64,000 nt of DNA. It comes from Nocardia pneumoniae NBRC 100136. Its GTDB lineage: Bacteria > Actinomycetota > Actinomycetes > Mycobacteriales > Mycobacteriaceae. The position numbers and the translations under genes are program-made. Below, piece by piece: positions 1 through 9,898 of this stretch. The stretch covers positions 124,001-188,000 of the forward strand of contig NZ_BAGF01000006.1 of the NCBI RefSeq assembly GCF_000308755.1, in the 5' to 3' direction. Below the pieces are notes generated by a model. That model saw nothing but the letters and a program-made list of their open reading frames with translations. It ran no database searches and was not told where the DNA came from. How positions within the stretch are numbered: position 1 is the first letter of the stretch; each line of letters begins with the position of its first letter.

Positions 1-792
1 GCCGGTGGCCAGCACGACGCCGTGGCGGGCGGTGAAGCGGACGGTCTGCCCCTCGTGTTCGGCCTCGACGCCGGTGACCCGATCATCCTCGACGATCAGC
101 CGGGTCAGCGGGGTGTTCAGCAGCACGGGCACGTCCGCGTCGAGCAGCCCCTTGCGCAGCGCGGCGGCCAGCGCCTGGCCCATGCCGAGCAGATGCTTGC
201 CGGTGATCCGTGCCCAGGTGGTGCGCGCGCCGACCCGCATGGCGCGCAGCATGCCGCGCGGATGTCGCCGGATGAGGTTGAGCTGCTTGAAATCGGCCTG
301 GGTGACGACGACGTTCAGCGGCGCCTTGCTGTAGGGCGGTTCCAGATTGAACCGCTCCGCGCCGAGGATTTTGGCGTTGAACGGCTTCGGTTCGCACGAG
401 CGTCCCTCGGCGCGGCCGCCGGGGGCCTCGGGGTAGTAGTCGGAGTAGCCCGGCACCCAGCGCATCTTCAGCGGCGTGTGGTCGAGCACGAAGTCGAAGG
501 CTTCGGCGCCGCGGTCGATGTAGGTGTCGATGCGGTCCTTGGGCACGACGTCGCCGATGATGCTGTGCAGGTAGGTCCGTGCGTCCTCGCGGTCGTCGGG
601 CCGACCGGACGCGCGCAACGCCTTGTTGCCAGGGATCCACACGCCGCCACCGGAGCGTGCGGTCGACCCGCCGTAGTGCGCGGCCTTTTCGATGACCACC
701 ACGCTCAGCCCGTGATGGGCCGCGGTGAGGGCGGCGGTCATGCCAGCGGCGCCGCTGCCGACCACCACCACGTCGTATTCCCGATCAGTCAT
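1..792 (-). CDS. kstD: 3-ketosteroid delta1-dehydrogenase KstD, N-terminal 264 residues (cut by window start)
   Basis: FAD enzyme that desaturates C1-C2 of 3-ketosteroids; with KshA it triggers ring-B opening. The visible part opens with MTDREYDVVVVGSGAAGMTA, a dinucleotide-binding GxGxxG motif, followed by the ALTAAHHGLSVVVIEK and STARSGGGVWIPGN segments typical of KstD. KstD proteins run to about 560 residues, so roughly half is missing off the left edge. The ATG at 790-792 has no Shine-Dalgarno; it lies 7 bases after a -10-like TAACGT (800-805, minus strand) inside a KstR motif, so a leaderless transcript is inferred. Divergent from the flavoprotein-hsaEGF operon. Family assignment is confident; the catalytic C-terminal half cannot be inspected. 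Confidence 0.9.
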   Translation of the reverse strand, partial: MTDREYDVVVVGSGAAGMTAALTAAHHGLSVVVIEKAAHYGGSTARSGGGVWIPGNKALRASGRPDDREDARTYLHSIIGDVVPKDRIDTYIDRGAEAFDFVLDHTPLKMRWVPGYSDYYPEAPGGRAEGRSCEPKPFNAKILGAERFNLEPPYSKAPLNVVVTQADFKQLNLIRRHPRGMLRAMRVGARTTWARITGKHLLGMGQALAAALRKGLLDADVPVLLNTPLTRLIVEDDRVTGVEAEHEGQTVRFTARHGVVLATG

Positions 793-793
793 G

Positions 794-807
794 TAGAACA
801 CGTTATA
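794..807. promoter_or_regulatory. KstR operator for kstD
   Basis: TAGAACACGTTATA matches the KstR pattern (AAC, two bases, GTT within an imperfect palindrome). It covers the predicted -10 region of kstD and ends 1 base before its ATG on the minus strand. Confidence 0.8.
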
Positions 808-870
808 GAATGGACGCGCCATTGGTCTATGTTGTGTGGCAGAAGACTTGCTCGACGTTCCATTTGTCGA

Positions 871-885
871 GGAAACTTGTTTCAG
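871..885. promoter_or_regulatory. KstR-like operator for the flavoprotein-hsaEGF operon
   Basis: GGAAACTTGTTTCAG keeps the AACnnGTT core with flanking dyad symmetry. It lies 21 bases upstream of the ATG at 907. Weaker match than the kstD site. Confidence 0.6.
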
Positions 886-906
886 TTTCAGACCGGAGTT
901 AAGGAC

Positions 907-2532
907 ATGGGCCTCGAATGGGACCTGGCAGGCGACGTTGTCGTGGTCGGATACGGCGCCGCGGGCGCGTCGGCGGCGCTGGAGGCGACCGCGGCGGGCG
1001 CGCAGGTGCTCGTGCTGGAGCGGTTCGCGGGCGGCGGCGCGTCGGCGCTGTCCGGCGGCATCATTTACGCGGGCGGCGGCACGTCGGTGCAGCGTGCGAC
1101 GGGAGTCGAGGACACCCCGGAGGCGATGTACGCCTATCTGGAGCGGGAGGTCGGCGACGCGGTCACTCCCGAGACGCTGCGCCGGTTCGTCGAGGAGAGC
1201 CCGGCGCTGATCGAGTGGCTGAAGGGGCACGGCGTTCCGTTCGAACCCTCACTGTGCCCGTACAAGACCTCCTATCCGAACGACCGCTACTACCTGTACT
1301 ACTCCGGCAGCGAGATCTCCGGCGCGTTCCGTGACATCCCCGCGGCCCAGCGCGGACATCGGGTGAAGGGCCGCGGAACCTCGGGCAAGAAGCTCACCGG
1401 CCCGCTCGCCGCTGCCGCGTCCCGGCTCGGCGTGCGCGTCGAAACCCTCACGCGAGCAACCCGACTGATCACCGACGGCACCGGTGCGGTGATCGGCGTG
1501 GAGTGCCACACGCTGCGCGACGCACCCGGACGTGTGCGGGACCGCTACACCCGCATGGCGAATATCGCGGCCAAGCCGGGCATCTACTACCCGCCGCTGC
1601 GCCGGAGGCTGGAACGGCGGATGGCCGGGCTGGAACGCCGATACGGCACCACGATTCGCGTCCTGGCCAGGCGTGGAGTGGTGGTCAGCGCGGGCGGGTT
1701 CATCGCCAATCGCGACATGGTGCGGCTGTACGCACCCGCCTACCGCGGCGGTCTCGCACTCGGCACCACCGGTGACGACGGCAGCGGCATCCTCATGGCA
1801 CAGCAGGTCGGCGCGGCCGTCGACCGCATGGACAACGTCTCAGCGTGGCGATTCCTCCTGCCGCCGAGCGCTTTCACCGGCGCCCTGTTGGTGGACGCCG
1901 CCGGTCGCCGGGTCATCGACGAGACGCGCTACGGCGCAGCCGTCGGTAACGCGCTGATCACCGAGCACGGCGGCAAAGGCTGGCTGCTGGCCGACAACGC
2001 GTTGATGCGCTCCGCGATCGGGCAGATCGGCAAGCAGGGCGCCTGGTTCCAGCGCGGGCAGTTCGAGACCATGCGGCGCACCGCGATTCGCGGCGCCACG
2101 CTGGAAGAAGCCGCGGCCAAGGCGGGTATCGACCCCGCCGGGTTGCGCGCGACGGTCGATGCGCACAACACCGCGATCGCGACCGGCGCCCCCGATCCGG
2201 TCGGCAAGCCCGCCGAATTCACCGAACCGGTCGGAAGCGGCCCGTTCTGGCTGTTGGATGTGGGCATCAAACCGAGCCTGACCAATCCGTGCCCCATGCT
2301 CACCCTCGGCGGCGTCGTCGTGGACGAACGCACCGGCGCGGTCGAATCGACCGCGGGCGAGGACATACCTGGCCTCTTCGCGGCCGGTCGCACCGCGATC
2401 GGCATCTGCTCGAAGTCCTACGTCAGCGGTCTGTCGCTGGCCGACTGCGTCTTCTCCGGCCGCAGGGCAGGCCGGTCCGCGGCGGGCGAGCAGGTCTCCG
2501 CGCTCGATCAAGCAACAGTGGAAGGAAACTAG
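907..2532 (+). CDS. FAD-dependent steroid dehydrogenase, KstD / delta4-(5alpha)-dehydrogenase superfamily
   Basis: 541-residue flavoprotein. Residues 10-20 carry a GYGAAGASAA dinucleotide-binding loop; an ALSGGIIYAGGGT segment follows near residue 50, and the C-terminus has CSKSYVSGLSLADCVFSGR, the second FAD-contact region of fumarate-reductase/KstD-type enzymes. A Tyr-x-Ser pair there (about Y505/S507) resembles the catalytic Tyr/Ser of delta4-(5alpha)-3-ketosteroid dehydrogenase, so introduction or removal of the C4-C5 double bond is a plausible role; this is inference. A reading frame continues far upstream, but the ATG at 907 follows a KstR-like site and a TTAAGGA ribosome site. It leads the operon and ends 1 base before hsaE. 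Confidence 0.75.
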   Translation: MGLEWDLAGDVVVVGYGAAGASAALEATAAGAQVLVLERFAGGGASALSGGIIYAGGGTSVQRATGVEDTPEAMYAYLEREVGDAVTPETLRRFVEESPALIEWLKGHGVPFEPSLCPYKTSYPNDRYYLYYSGSEISGAFRDIPAAQRGHRVKGRGTSGKKLTGPLAAAASRLGVRVETLTRATRLITDGTGAVIGVECHTLRDAPGRVRDRYTRMANIAAKPGIYYPPLRRRLERRMAGLERRYGTTIRVLARRGVVVSAGGFIANRDMVRLYAPAYRGGLALGTTGDDGSGILMAQQVGAAVDRMDNVSAWRFLLPPSAFTGALLVDAAGRRVIDETRYGAAVGNALITEHGGKGWLLADNALMRSAIGQIGKQGAWFQRGQFETMRRTAIRGATLEEAAAKAGIDPAGLRATVDAHNTAIATGAPDPVGKPAEFTEPVGSGPFWLLDVGIKPSLTNPCPMLTLGGVVVDERTGAVESTAGEDIPGLFAAGRTAIGICSKSYVSGLSLADCVFSGRRAGRSAAGEQVSALDQATVEGN

Positions 2533-2533
2533 C

Positions 2534-3319
2534 GTGCTGTCCGACGCGGTACGAACCGAACTGGCCGACGAACTCGAGCGCGCCGAGCGCGACCGGGTGG
2601 CGATCGATCCGCTGATCGCCAGGCACCCCGGCATCGACGTGGTCGACGCCTACGAGATCCAGTTGATCAACATCCGGCGCAAGCTCGACGGCGGCGCACG
2701 CGTCGTCGGGCACAAGGTGGGCCTGTCCTCGAAGGCCATGCAGCAGATGATGGGCGTCGACGAGCCCGACTACGGGCATCTGCTCGCGGAAATGGAAGTC
2801 TACGAAGACGTTCCGGTCGAAGCGGGCCGCTACCTGTTTCCCCGCGTCGAGGTGGAGGTCGGCTTCATCCTCGGCGCCGACCTGCCGGGAGCCGACTGCA
2901 CCGAGGAGGACGTGCTGGCCGCCACGGTCGCCTTCGCACCGGCGATCGAGCTGATCGACTCGCGGATCAAGGACTGGAACATCGGGCTGGCCGACACCAT
3001 CTCCGACAACGCGTCCTCCGCCGGTTTCGTGCTCGGCGCTCAGCGTGTGGCGCCCGCGGACATCGACGTCAAGGCGATCGACGCGGTGCTCACCCGCAAC
3101 GGCGAGGTGGTCGCCGAGGGCCGCAGCGACGCCGTGCTCGGCGATCCCGTCATCGCGGTCGCCTGGCTTGCGCGCAAGGTCGCGAGCTTCGGCGTCCGGC
3201 TGAAAGCGGGTGACATCGTGCTGCCCGGCTCGTGCACCCGCGCCATCGACGCCCGTCCGGGCGACGCGTTCCACGCCGAGTTCGCCGGACTCGGTTCTGT
3301 CCGTCTGCAATTCACCTAG
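2534..3319 (+). CDS. hsaE: 2-hydroxyhexa-2,4-dienoate hydratase HsaE
   Basis: 261-residue member of the 2-keto-4-pentenoate hydratase / fumarylacetoacetase-like fold. In steroid catabolism HsaE hydrates the dienoate released by HsaD to 4-hydroxy-2-oxohexanoate. Visible family segments: [29 protein letters not shown], and [13 protein letters not shown] with the acidic metal ligands. The GTG start at 2534 begins one base after the stop of the upstream flavoprotein and is served by GGAAGGAAAC. hsaE-hsaG-hsaF order is conserved with Mycobacterium and Rhodococcus steroid clusters; the enzymes act in sequence. Confidence 0.9.
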   Translation: MLSDAVRTELADELERAERDRVAIDPLIARHPGIDVVDAYEIQLINIRRKLDGGARVVGHKVGLSSKAMQQMMGVDEPDYGHLLAEMEVYEDVPVEAGRYLFPRVEVEVGFILGADLPGADCTEEDVLAATVAFAPAIELIDSRIKDWNIGLADTISDNASSAGFVLGAQRVAPADIDVKAIDAVLTRNGEVVAEGRSDAVLGDPVIAVAWLARKVASFGVRLKAGDIVLPGSCTRAIDARPGDAFHAEFAGLGSVRLQFT

Positions 3320-3329
3320 GGAGGCTGTC

Positions 3330-4241
3330 GTGTCCGCGAACGGGACCGTCACCGCCGCGATCGTCGGGTCCGGCAATATCAGTACCGATCTGCTCTACAA
3401 ACTGCTGCGCTCGGAGAAGATCCAGCCGCGCTGGATGATCGGGATCGACCCGGACAGCGAGGGTCTGAAGCGGGCCCGCGGGCTGGGGCTGGAGACCTCG
3501 CACGAGGGCGTCGACTGGCTGCTCGGACAGTCCGAACTGCCGGATCTGATCTTCGAGGCGACCTCGGCCTACGTGCACCGCGCCGCCGCACCGCGCTACG
3601 CCGAAGCGGGCATCCGGGCCGTCGATCTCACACCCGCCGCTGTCGGGCCCGCCGTGGTGCCGCCGGTCAACCTCGGCGCCAACCTCGACGCGCCGAACGT
3701 CAACATGATCACCTGCGGCGGGCAGGCGACCATCCCGATCGTCGCCGCGGTGTCGCGGGTCGTCCCGGTGCCGTACGCGGAGATCGTCGCGTCGGTGTCG
3801 TCGGTCTCCGCGGGACCGGGTACCCGCGCGAACATCGACGAGTTCACCAAGACCACCAGCCGTGGAGTGGAGACCATCGGCGGTGCGCGGCGCGGCAAGG
3901 CGATCATCATTCTGAACCCGGCCGAGCCGCCGATGATCATGCGCGACACCATCTTCTGCGCCATCCCCGACGACGCCGACACCGACGCGATCGCCGACTC
4001 CATCCACCGGATGGTCGCCGACATCCAGCAGTACGTGCCGGGCTACCGGCTGCTCAACGAGCCGCAGTTCGACCAGCCGTCGGTGGTGTCCGGCGGCATG
4101 GCCAAGGTATCGGTGTTCGTCGAGGTGGAGGGCGCGGGCGACTTCCTGCCGCCGTACGCGGGCAACCTCGACATCATGACCGCCGCCGCCACGCAGGTGG
4201 GCGAGGTCATCGCGGAACAGATCGCCTCGGCCCGGGTGTAA
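3330..4241 (+). CDS. hsaG: Acylating propanal/acetaldehyde dehydrogenase HsaG
   Basis: 303 residues. Oxidises the aldehyde released by HsaF to its CoA ester (propionyl-CoA in steroid breakdown) with NAD+. The N-terminus has the Rossmann signature [18 protein letters not shown], and [14 protein letters not shown] holds the nucleophilic Cys. The C-terminal domain ([18 protein letters not shown]) completes the family pattern. The GTG at 3330 is 10 bases after the hsaE stop and has a GGGAGG ribosome site; an earlier in-frame ATG (3210) lies inside hsaE and is rejected. Known partners channel aldehyde directly from HsaF to HsaG; the adjacency fits that complex. Confidence 0.92.
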   Translation: MSANGTVTAAIVGSGNISTDLLYKLLRSEKIQPRWMIGIDPDSEGLKRARGLGLETSHEGVDWLLGQSELPDLIFEATSAYVHRAAAPRYAEAGIRAVDLTPAAVGPAVVPPVNLGANLDAPNVNMITCGGQATIPIVAAVSRVVPVPYAEIVASVSSVSAGPGTRANIDEFTKTTSRGVETIGGARRGKAIIILNPAEPPMIMRDTIFCAIPDDADTDAIADSIHRMVADIQQYVPGYRLLNEPQFDQPSVVSGGMAKVSVFVEVEGAGDFLPPYAGNLDIMTAAATQVGEVIAEQIASARV

Positions 4242-4254
4242 AGGAGCAATCGAC

Positions 4255-5292
4255 ATGGTCTACTCAGCAGAACTCGACATCCGCGTCACCGACACCTCGC
4301 TGCGCGACGGATCCCATCACAAGCGCCACCAGTTCACCGCCACCGAAGTCCGCGACATCGTGGCCGCCCTCGACGGCGCGGGCGTGCCGGTGATCGAGGT
4401 CACCCACGGCGACGGCCTGGGCGGCTCGTCGTTCAACTACGGCTTCTCCAAGACGCCGGAGCAGGAACTGGTCACCATCGCCGCCGAGACGGCCAAGCGG
4501 GCGAAGATCGCCGTGCTGATGCTGCCGGGCGTCGGCGTGAAGGAAGACATCAAGATCTCCCAGGACAACGGCGCGTCCATCTGCCGCATCGCCACCCACT
4601 GCACCGAGGCCGACGTGTCGATCCAGCACTTCGGTCTCGCCCGCGAACTCGGGCTGGAGACGGTCGGCTTCCTGATGATGTCGCACACCCAGCCGCCGGA
4701 GGTGCTGGCCGAGCAGGCTCGCATCATGGCCGACGCCGGGTGCCAGTGCGTCTACATCGTCGACTCCGCCGGAGCCTTGGTGCTGGAGCAGGTCTCCGAC
4801 CGCGTCGCCGCACTGGTCGCCGAGCTCGGCGATGACGCCCAGGTCGGTTTCCACGGTCACGAGAACCTCGATCTGGCAGTCGCCAACTCCATCTACGCCA
4901 TTCGCGCGGGCGCCACCCAGATCGATGGCAGCGCACGCCGTTTCGGTGCGGGCGCGGGCAATACGCCGGTCGAAGCGCTGGTCGGCGTGTGCGACAAGCT
5001 CGGCATCAAGACCGGCATCGATTTCTTCGCCATCGCCGACGCCGCCGAAGACGTCGTCCGTCCCGCGATGCCCCAGGAATGCCTGCTGGACCGCCAAGCC
5101 CTGATGATGGGCTACGCGGGCGTCTACTCCAGCTTCCTCAAGCACGCCGAACGGCAAGCCGAGCGCTACGGCGTCTCCGCGGCCGAAATGCTCGTCCGCG
5201 CGGGCAAGCGCAAGCTCGTCGGCGGCCAGGAAGACCAGCTCATCGACATCGCCCTGGAGCTACAGCGAGAGAAAGCGACAGTCACCGCCTGA
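4255..5292 (+). CDS. hsaF: 4-hydroxy-2-oxohexanoate (oxovalerate) aldolase HsaF
   Basis: 345-residue DRE-TIM metallolyase. Splits 4-hydroxy-2-oxohexanoate into pyruvate and propanal, passing the aldehyde to HsaG. The N-terminal [18 protein letters not shown] carries the catalytic Arg and metal-binding Asp, and [17 protein letters not shown] supplies the HxH divalent-metal ligands. The C-terminal helical part ([19 protein letters not shown]) is the region that contacts the dehydrogenase partner in this family. ATG at 4255 with AAGGAG; 13 bases after hsaG. Last gene of the operon, followed by a hairpin. Confidence 0.93.
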   Translation: MVYSAELDIRVTDTSLRDGSHHKRHQFTATEVRDIVAALDGAGVPVIEVTHGDGLGGSSFNYGFSKTPEQELVTIAAETAKRAKIAVLMLPGVGVKEDIKISQDNGASICRIATHCTEADVSIQHFGLARELGLETVGFLMMSHTQPPEVLAEQARIMADAGCQCVYIVDSAGALVLEQVSDRVAALVAELGDDAQVGFHGHENLDLAVANSIYAIRAGATQIDGSARRFGAGAGNTPVEALVGVCDKLGIKTGIDFFAIADAAEDVVRPAMPQECLLDRQALMMGYAGVYSSFLKHAERQAERYGVSAAEMLVRAGKRKLVGGQEDQLIDIALELQREKATVTA

Positions 5293-5303
5293 CCGGCGAA
5301 ATA

Positions 5304-5338
5304 CGGGCCGCGAACGGATACCCACCGTCCGCGGCCCG
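5304..5338 (+). terminator. Hairpin after hsaF
   Basis: CGGGCCGCG (5304-5312) pairs with CGCGGCCCG (5330-5338); ACGG/CCGT extends the stem beyond small mismatches. It starts 12 bases after the hsaF stop. No U-tract, as is common for actinobacterial terminators. Confidence 0.65.
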
Positions 5339-5437
5339 CGTTGCGGACGCGAACCACGCCCGGTGAGCTCGACTCGCCGGTTCGTGGCCATCCACCCAGG
5401 CCAGAGGCGGTGCGGCGGCTGGGAAGAGAGGGTGCGC

Positions 5438-6577
5438 CTACGGCAGCGGGGGCAGCGGGAAGCGGAGTTCGGCGGCGGCCAGATGCTCCTTCATCTCGGT
5501 ATCGGCTTTGACGTGGCGAACGGAGCCGCCTTCATCGATGACCGCCTGGGCGAGTTCGTCCAGAATGTCCTCGGTCTGGCGAATCGGATCGCCGGACACC
5601 GGGCACTCGTCGCCGGAGAGACCGAGCCAGCCACAGCTGTCGCGGACCCTCCCGTCCAGCATGACACCATCCTGGATCAGCTGCGTATCCACGCCTTTCA
5701 TGGTGCAGGCGCGCAAGCAGTTCGCCACGCCGAGTGTGGCTTGGCCGCCGGTGGCGGCCTTCTCCAGCAGCTGGCCGACCAGACCGACGTCGATATCCCG
5801 CTCGTAGCGCGTGACGATCTCGGCGGCGTCCTGCTTCAGCTCGCCCAGCGTCACCGTGTTCGGGTCGACGGTGAACGTGCCCGCCACCCGCTGGCGCAGC
5901 TCACGGGGCAGCGTGTCCAGAAAATGCGGTATCTCGTCGCGGTGTCCACCTACGGCCAGCAGGTCGTAGTCGTCGGCGTCGAACAGTTCCGCCAGCTCGG
6001 CCGCCGTCCGCCGGTAGTGCTTCTTGGCCAGCTCCTGCACCTTGTGGTGCACCCGGTTCTCCAGGCGGTCCCCCGCGTAGTTCGGGCTGCGCAGCGCGGG
6101 GTCGGCGATGGCGCGGGCTTCCTCGATCTCGTCGGCGAACAGTTCCCACACCAGCGCGCTCGCACGATCGACCACAGCGACGCAACAGCGGGCGTATTCC
6201 TCTAACACGGCCAGCATCGGCCGCGTCCACGCGGTGTTGTCCACGACAACCCGGTCCCGCACGGCGTGCGGGAGTTGCACCGCTTCGAACAGCTCTTTAC
6301 CGCTACAGGAGAACATCGCGACCGCGCCGGGCTGCCAGTAGTCGGAACGGACCGCCTCGCGGAACCGCTCCAGGTCGTCGCGCACCGACAATCTGGCCGC
6401 CCGCTCCATCGATTTGTCCTTGGCCATCGGATTGATCTCGTCCGCCATGCTGTTCACCCGGCTCAACAGCCCGGAACGGTCTCCTGGATCGACCGGCAGG
6501 TGCGCGTACATCGATACGACAGGTATCCCATTGCCTCGCATTCGGCGTATCCGGCCGATCGTCTCGGCTGTGATCAT
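5438..6577 (-). CDS. baeRF (bacterial/archaeal eRF1-like) family protein, probably family 10
   Basis: 379 residues. The order of elements (SMYAHLPVDPGDRSG near the N-terminus, RFREAVRSDYWQPGAVAMFSC, LPHAVRDRVVVDNTAWTRPML, a basic GDRLENRVHHKVQELAKKHYRR stretch, LAVGGHRDEIPHFLDTLP) matches stand-alone proteins related to domain 1 of eRF1/Pelota and to Vms1-type peptidyl-tRNA hydrolases. Family knowledge suggests contact with ribosome or tRNA; substrate unknown. The reading frame opens 10 codons upstream, but ATG 6577 is preceded by GAGGAA and matches the natural domain start. Stands alone between hsaF and a toxin-antitoxin pair; no link to steroid metabolism is visible. Confidence 0.6.
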   Translation of the reverse strand: MITAETIGRIRRMRGNGIPVVSMYAHLPVDPGDRSGLLSRVNSMADEINPMAKDKSMERAARLSVRDDLERFREAVRSDYWQPGAVAMFSCSGKELFEAVQLPHAVRDRVVVDNTAWTRPMLAVLEEYARCCVAVVDRASALVWELFADEIEEARAIADPALRSPNYAGDRLENRVHHKVQELAKKHYRRTAAELAELFDADDYDLLAVGGHRDEIPHFLDTLPRELRQRVAGTFTVDPNTVTLGELKQDAAEIVTRYERDIDVGLVGQLLEKAATGGQATLGVANCLRACTMKGVDTQLIQDGVMLDGRVRDSCGWLGLSGDECPVSGDPIRQTEDILDELAQAVIDEGGSVRHVKADTEMKEHLAAAELRFPLPPLP

Positions 6578-6799
6578 GGTTCCTCGCTTCCATCCGGTCG
6601 GCGCCACCGGTCAGCGGCGCTTCCGGCATGCGTTACCGGCTGCAGGAAGGGACCTCTGTCAACCTCGGAGGTCTCGCCCTGATTGTTCTCGAAAGGGGCC
6701 GGGCGCACCTCGACCTGCGGGGTCGAGTAACACGGCGCCGAATCAACTGACCGGGCCGACAGACCGGGAAACCACCCGCGCGGCTGGCGCGATGTATAG

Positions 6800-6831
6800 C
6801 TTATGATATATAAGGTGCGATATAAGATATC
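6800..6831. promoter_or_regulatory. AT-rich double palindrome upstream of vapBC
   Basis: Two short dyads: CTTAT-GATAT-ATAAG (6800-6814) and GATAT-AAG-ATATC (6819-6831), unusually AT-rich for this region and just before the GGAGG of the antitoxin. This is where VapB-type antitoxins autoregulate; operator role is inferred. Confidence 0.55.
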
Positions 6832-6845
6832 TTCGGAGGTGTGTA

Positions 6846-7061
6846 GTGACTCGGACTGTAATCGACCTCGATGACCAACTGGTGGCCGATGTGTCGAAGG
6901 CGCTGGGCACCGGAACGAAAAAGGAGACGGTGAACGCCGCGCTTCGTGAGGTGTTGGAGACCCGTCGTCGGGCACTCGCTCTCACTCGTCTGCAGGATGC
7001 CGTCGCCGATGGCGCATTCGATCTGGATGTCCTCGAGGACAAGCGGAAATACCGTCGGTGA
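6846..7061 (+). CDS. VapB-type antitoxin
   Basis: 71 residues. The start MTRTVIDLDDQLVADVSKAL is a ribbon-helix-helix N-terminus followed by GTKKETVNAALREVLE, the DUF2191-like pattern of antitoxins partnered with PIN toxins. The C-terminal tail (DAVADGAFDLDVLEDKRKY) is the usual toxin-wrapping segment. GTG start at 6846 with a GGAGG ribosome site. Its stop overlaps the toxin GTG by 4 bases, so the two are translationally coupled. Confidence 0.85.
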   Translation: MTRTVIDLDDQLVADVSKALGTGTKKETVNAALREVLETRRRALALTRLQDAVADGAFDLDVLEDKRKYRR

Positions 7062-7471
7062 GCGCGGCTCAGTTCCTCATCGACACGAGCGCTTTGGTCC
7101 CACTCGTCAGAGGTGACGACGAGGCACGCGCCTGGCAGCGCGCCGCCGCGGCCGGACTGATCGCGATCTGCCCGATAACCGAGCTCGAGTTCTTCTTCAG
7201 TGCACGCTCCCTAGCCGACCGTGAGCGAGCGGTGGAAGACATGCGGTCGCTCTTCGGCTGGGAGCCAGTCGACGATCGCGCCTATGACCGGGCCTGGACC
7301 GTGCAGGGAGAACTGACGAAACGAGGGCTGCATCGCAGCGCTGGCCCTGTCGATCTGGTCGTAGCCGCCACCGCGGAACTGCGTGGGCTGACGTTGCTGC
7401 ATCGTGACCACGATTTCGACTGCATCGCCGCAGTGACCGGCCAGCCACACCAGTGGCTCGGCCCAAGCTAG
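7058..7471 (+). CDS. VapC-type PIN-domain toxin
   Basis: 137 residues. PIN-domain ribonuclease with the acidic pocket visible: Asp in FLIDTSALVPLV, Glu in ITELEFFFSA, Asp in GPVDLVVAATAEL and Asp in HRDHDFDCIA. The GTG at 7058 overlaps the antitoxin stop (GTGA). VapC toxins typically cut specific tRNAs or rRNA; the target here cannot be read from sequence. The pair sits between the baeRF gene and the hsa operon end without disturbing either. Confidence 0.88.
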   Translation: MSAAQFLIDTSALVPLVRGDDEARAWQRAAAAGLIAICPITELEFFFSARSLADRERAVEDMRSLFGWEPVDDRAYDRAWTVQGELTKRGLHRSAGPVDLVVAATAELRGLTLLHRDHDFDCIAAVTGQPHQWLGPS

Positions 7472-7512
7472 TCGGTACGGCTCATTCGATCGAAGAACTC
7501 GTCGTTCGCCGA

Positions 7513-8085
7513 CTACAGCCAGGTGTCGAGAGTGGTCGTGGTGAGGAAGTGTTCGAGGTCGGCGCGCCAGGGGGCCGGGGTGGTCTTCTCGGGTTCGATG
7601 GCGGTGTATTGGCCGCGGTAGAACAGCAGGGGGCGGCCGGTGGTGGTCGTTTCGGAGAGGGCTTGGACTCGGCCGATGACGATGTAGTGGTCGCCGCCGT
7701 CGATGGCGCTGTCGACTGTGCACTGGATGGTGGCCAGGGCGTCGTCCAGGACCGGGAGGTCCAGGTCGGAGGTGTGCCAGTCGGCGCCGGCGAACTTGTC
7801 GGGTTCGCGGGAGCCGAAGCGGGCGCACAGGTCGCGCTGCTGTTCGGCGAGGACGTTCACGCAGAAGCGTCCGGATTTCTCGATCGCCGCCCAGGACCGG
7901 GAAGCCTTGGTGGGGCAGAACAGCACCAGCGGCGGTTCCAGGGAGAGGGCGGCGAACGACTGGCAGGCGAATCCCACCGGGGCCTGGTCGCCGTCGAAAG
8001 TGGTGATCACGGTGATGCCGGTGCAGAACTGCCCGAGCACGTTCCGGAACTGCCGCGGGTCGATCTCGGGTGCGTCCGAGGTCAT
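7513..8085 (-). CDS. hsaB: HsaB, flavin reductase component of the 3-HSA monooxygenase
   Basis: 190-residue flavin-reductase-domain protein that supplies reduced flavin to HsaA for hydroxylation of 3-HSA to the catechol. Signature segments: FRNVLGQFCTGITVITT, PVGFACQSFAALSLEPPLV, and GGDHYIVIGRVQ near the C-terminus. The ATG at 8085 is chosen because family members start just before DPRQFRNVLG and GAGAGGG lies upstream; a GTG at 8109 overlapping the hsaC stop would add 8 residues and is possible. Last gene of the hsaA-D-C-B unit, 41 bases from the convergent vapC end. Confidence 0.9.
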   Translation of the reverse strand: MTSDAPEIDPRQFRNVLGQFCTGITVITTFDGDQAPVGFACQSFAALSLEPPLVLFCPTKASRSWAAIEKSGRFCVNVLAEQQRDLCARFGSREPDKFAGADWHTSDLDLPVLDDALATIQCTVDSAIDGGDHYIVIGRVQALSETTTTGRPLLFYRGQYTAIEPEKTTPAPWRADLEHFLTTTTLDTWL

Positions 8086-8105
8086 CGTTTCGCTCGCCCT
8101 CTCGG

Positions 8106-9898
<1,793 letters not shown>

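Noticed and set aside
22-906. N-terminal 295-codon extension of the flavoprotein at 907
   Set aside because: It is the reverse complement of kstD and crosses both KstR-like sites.
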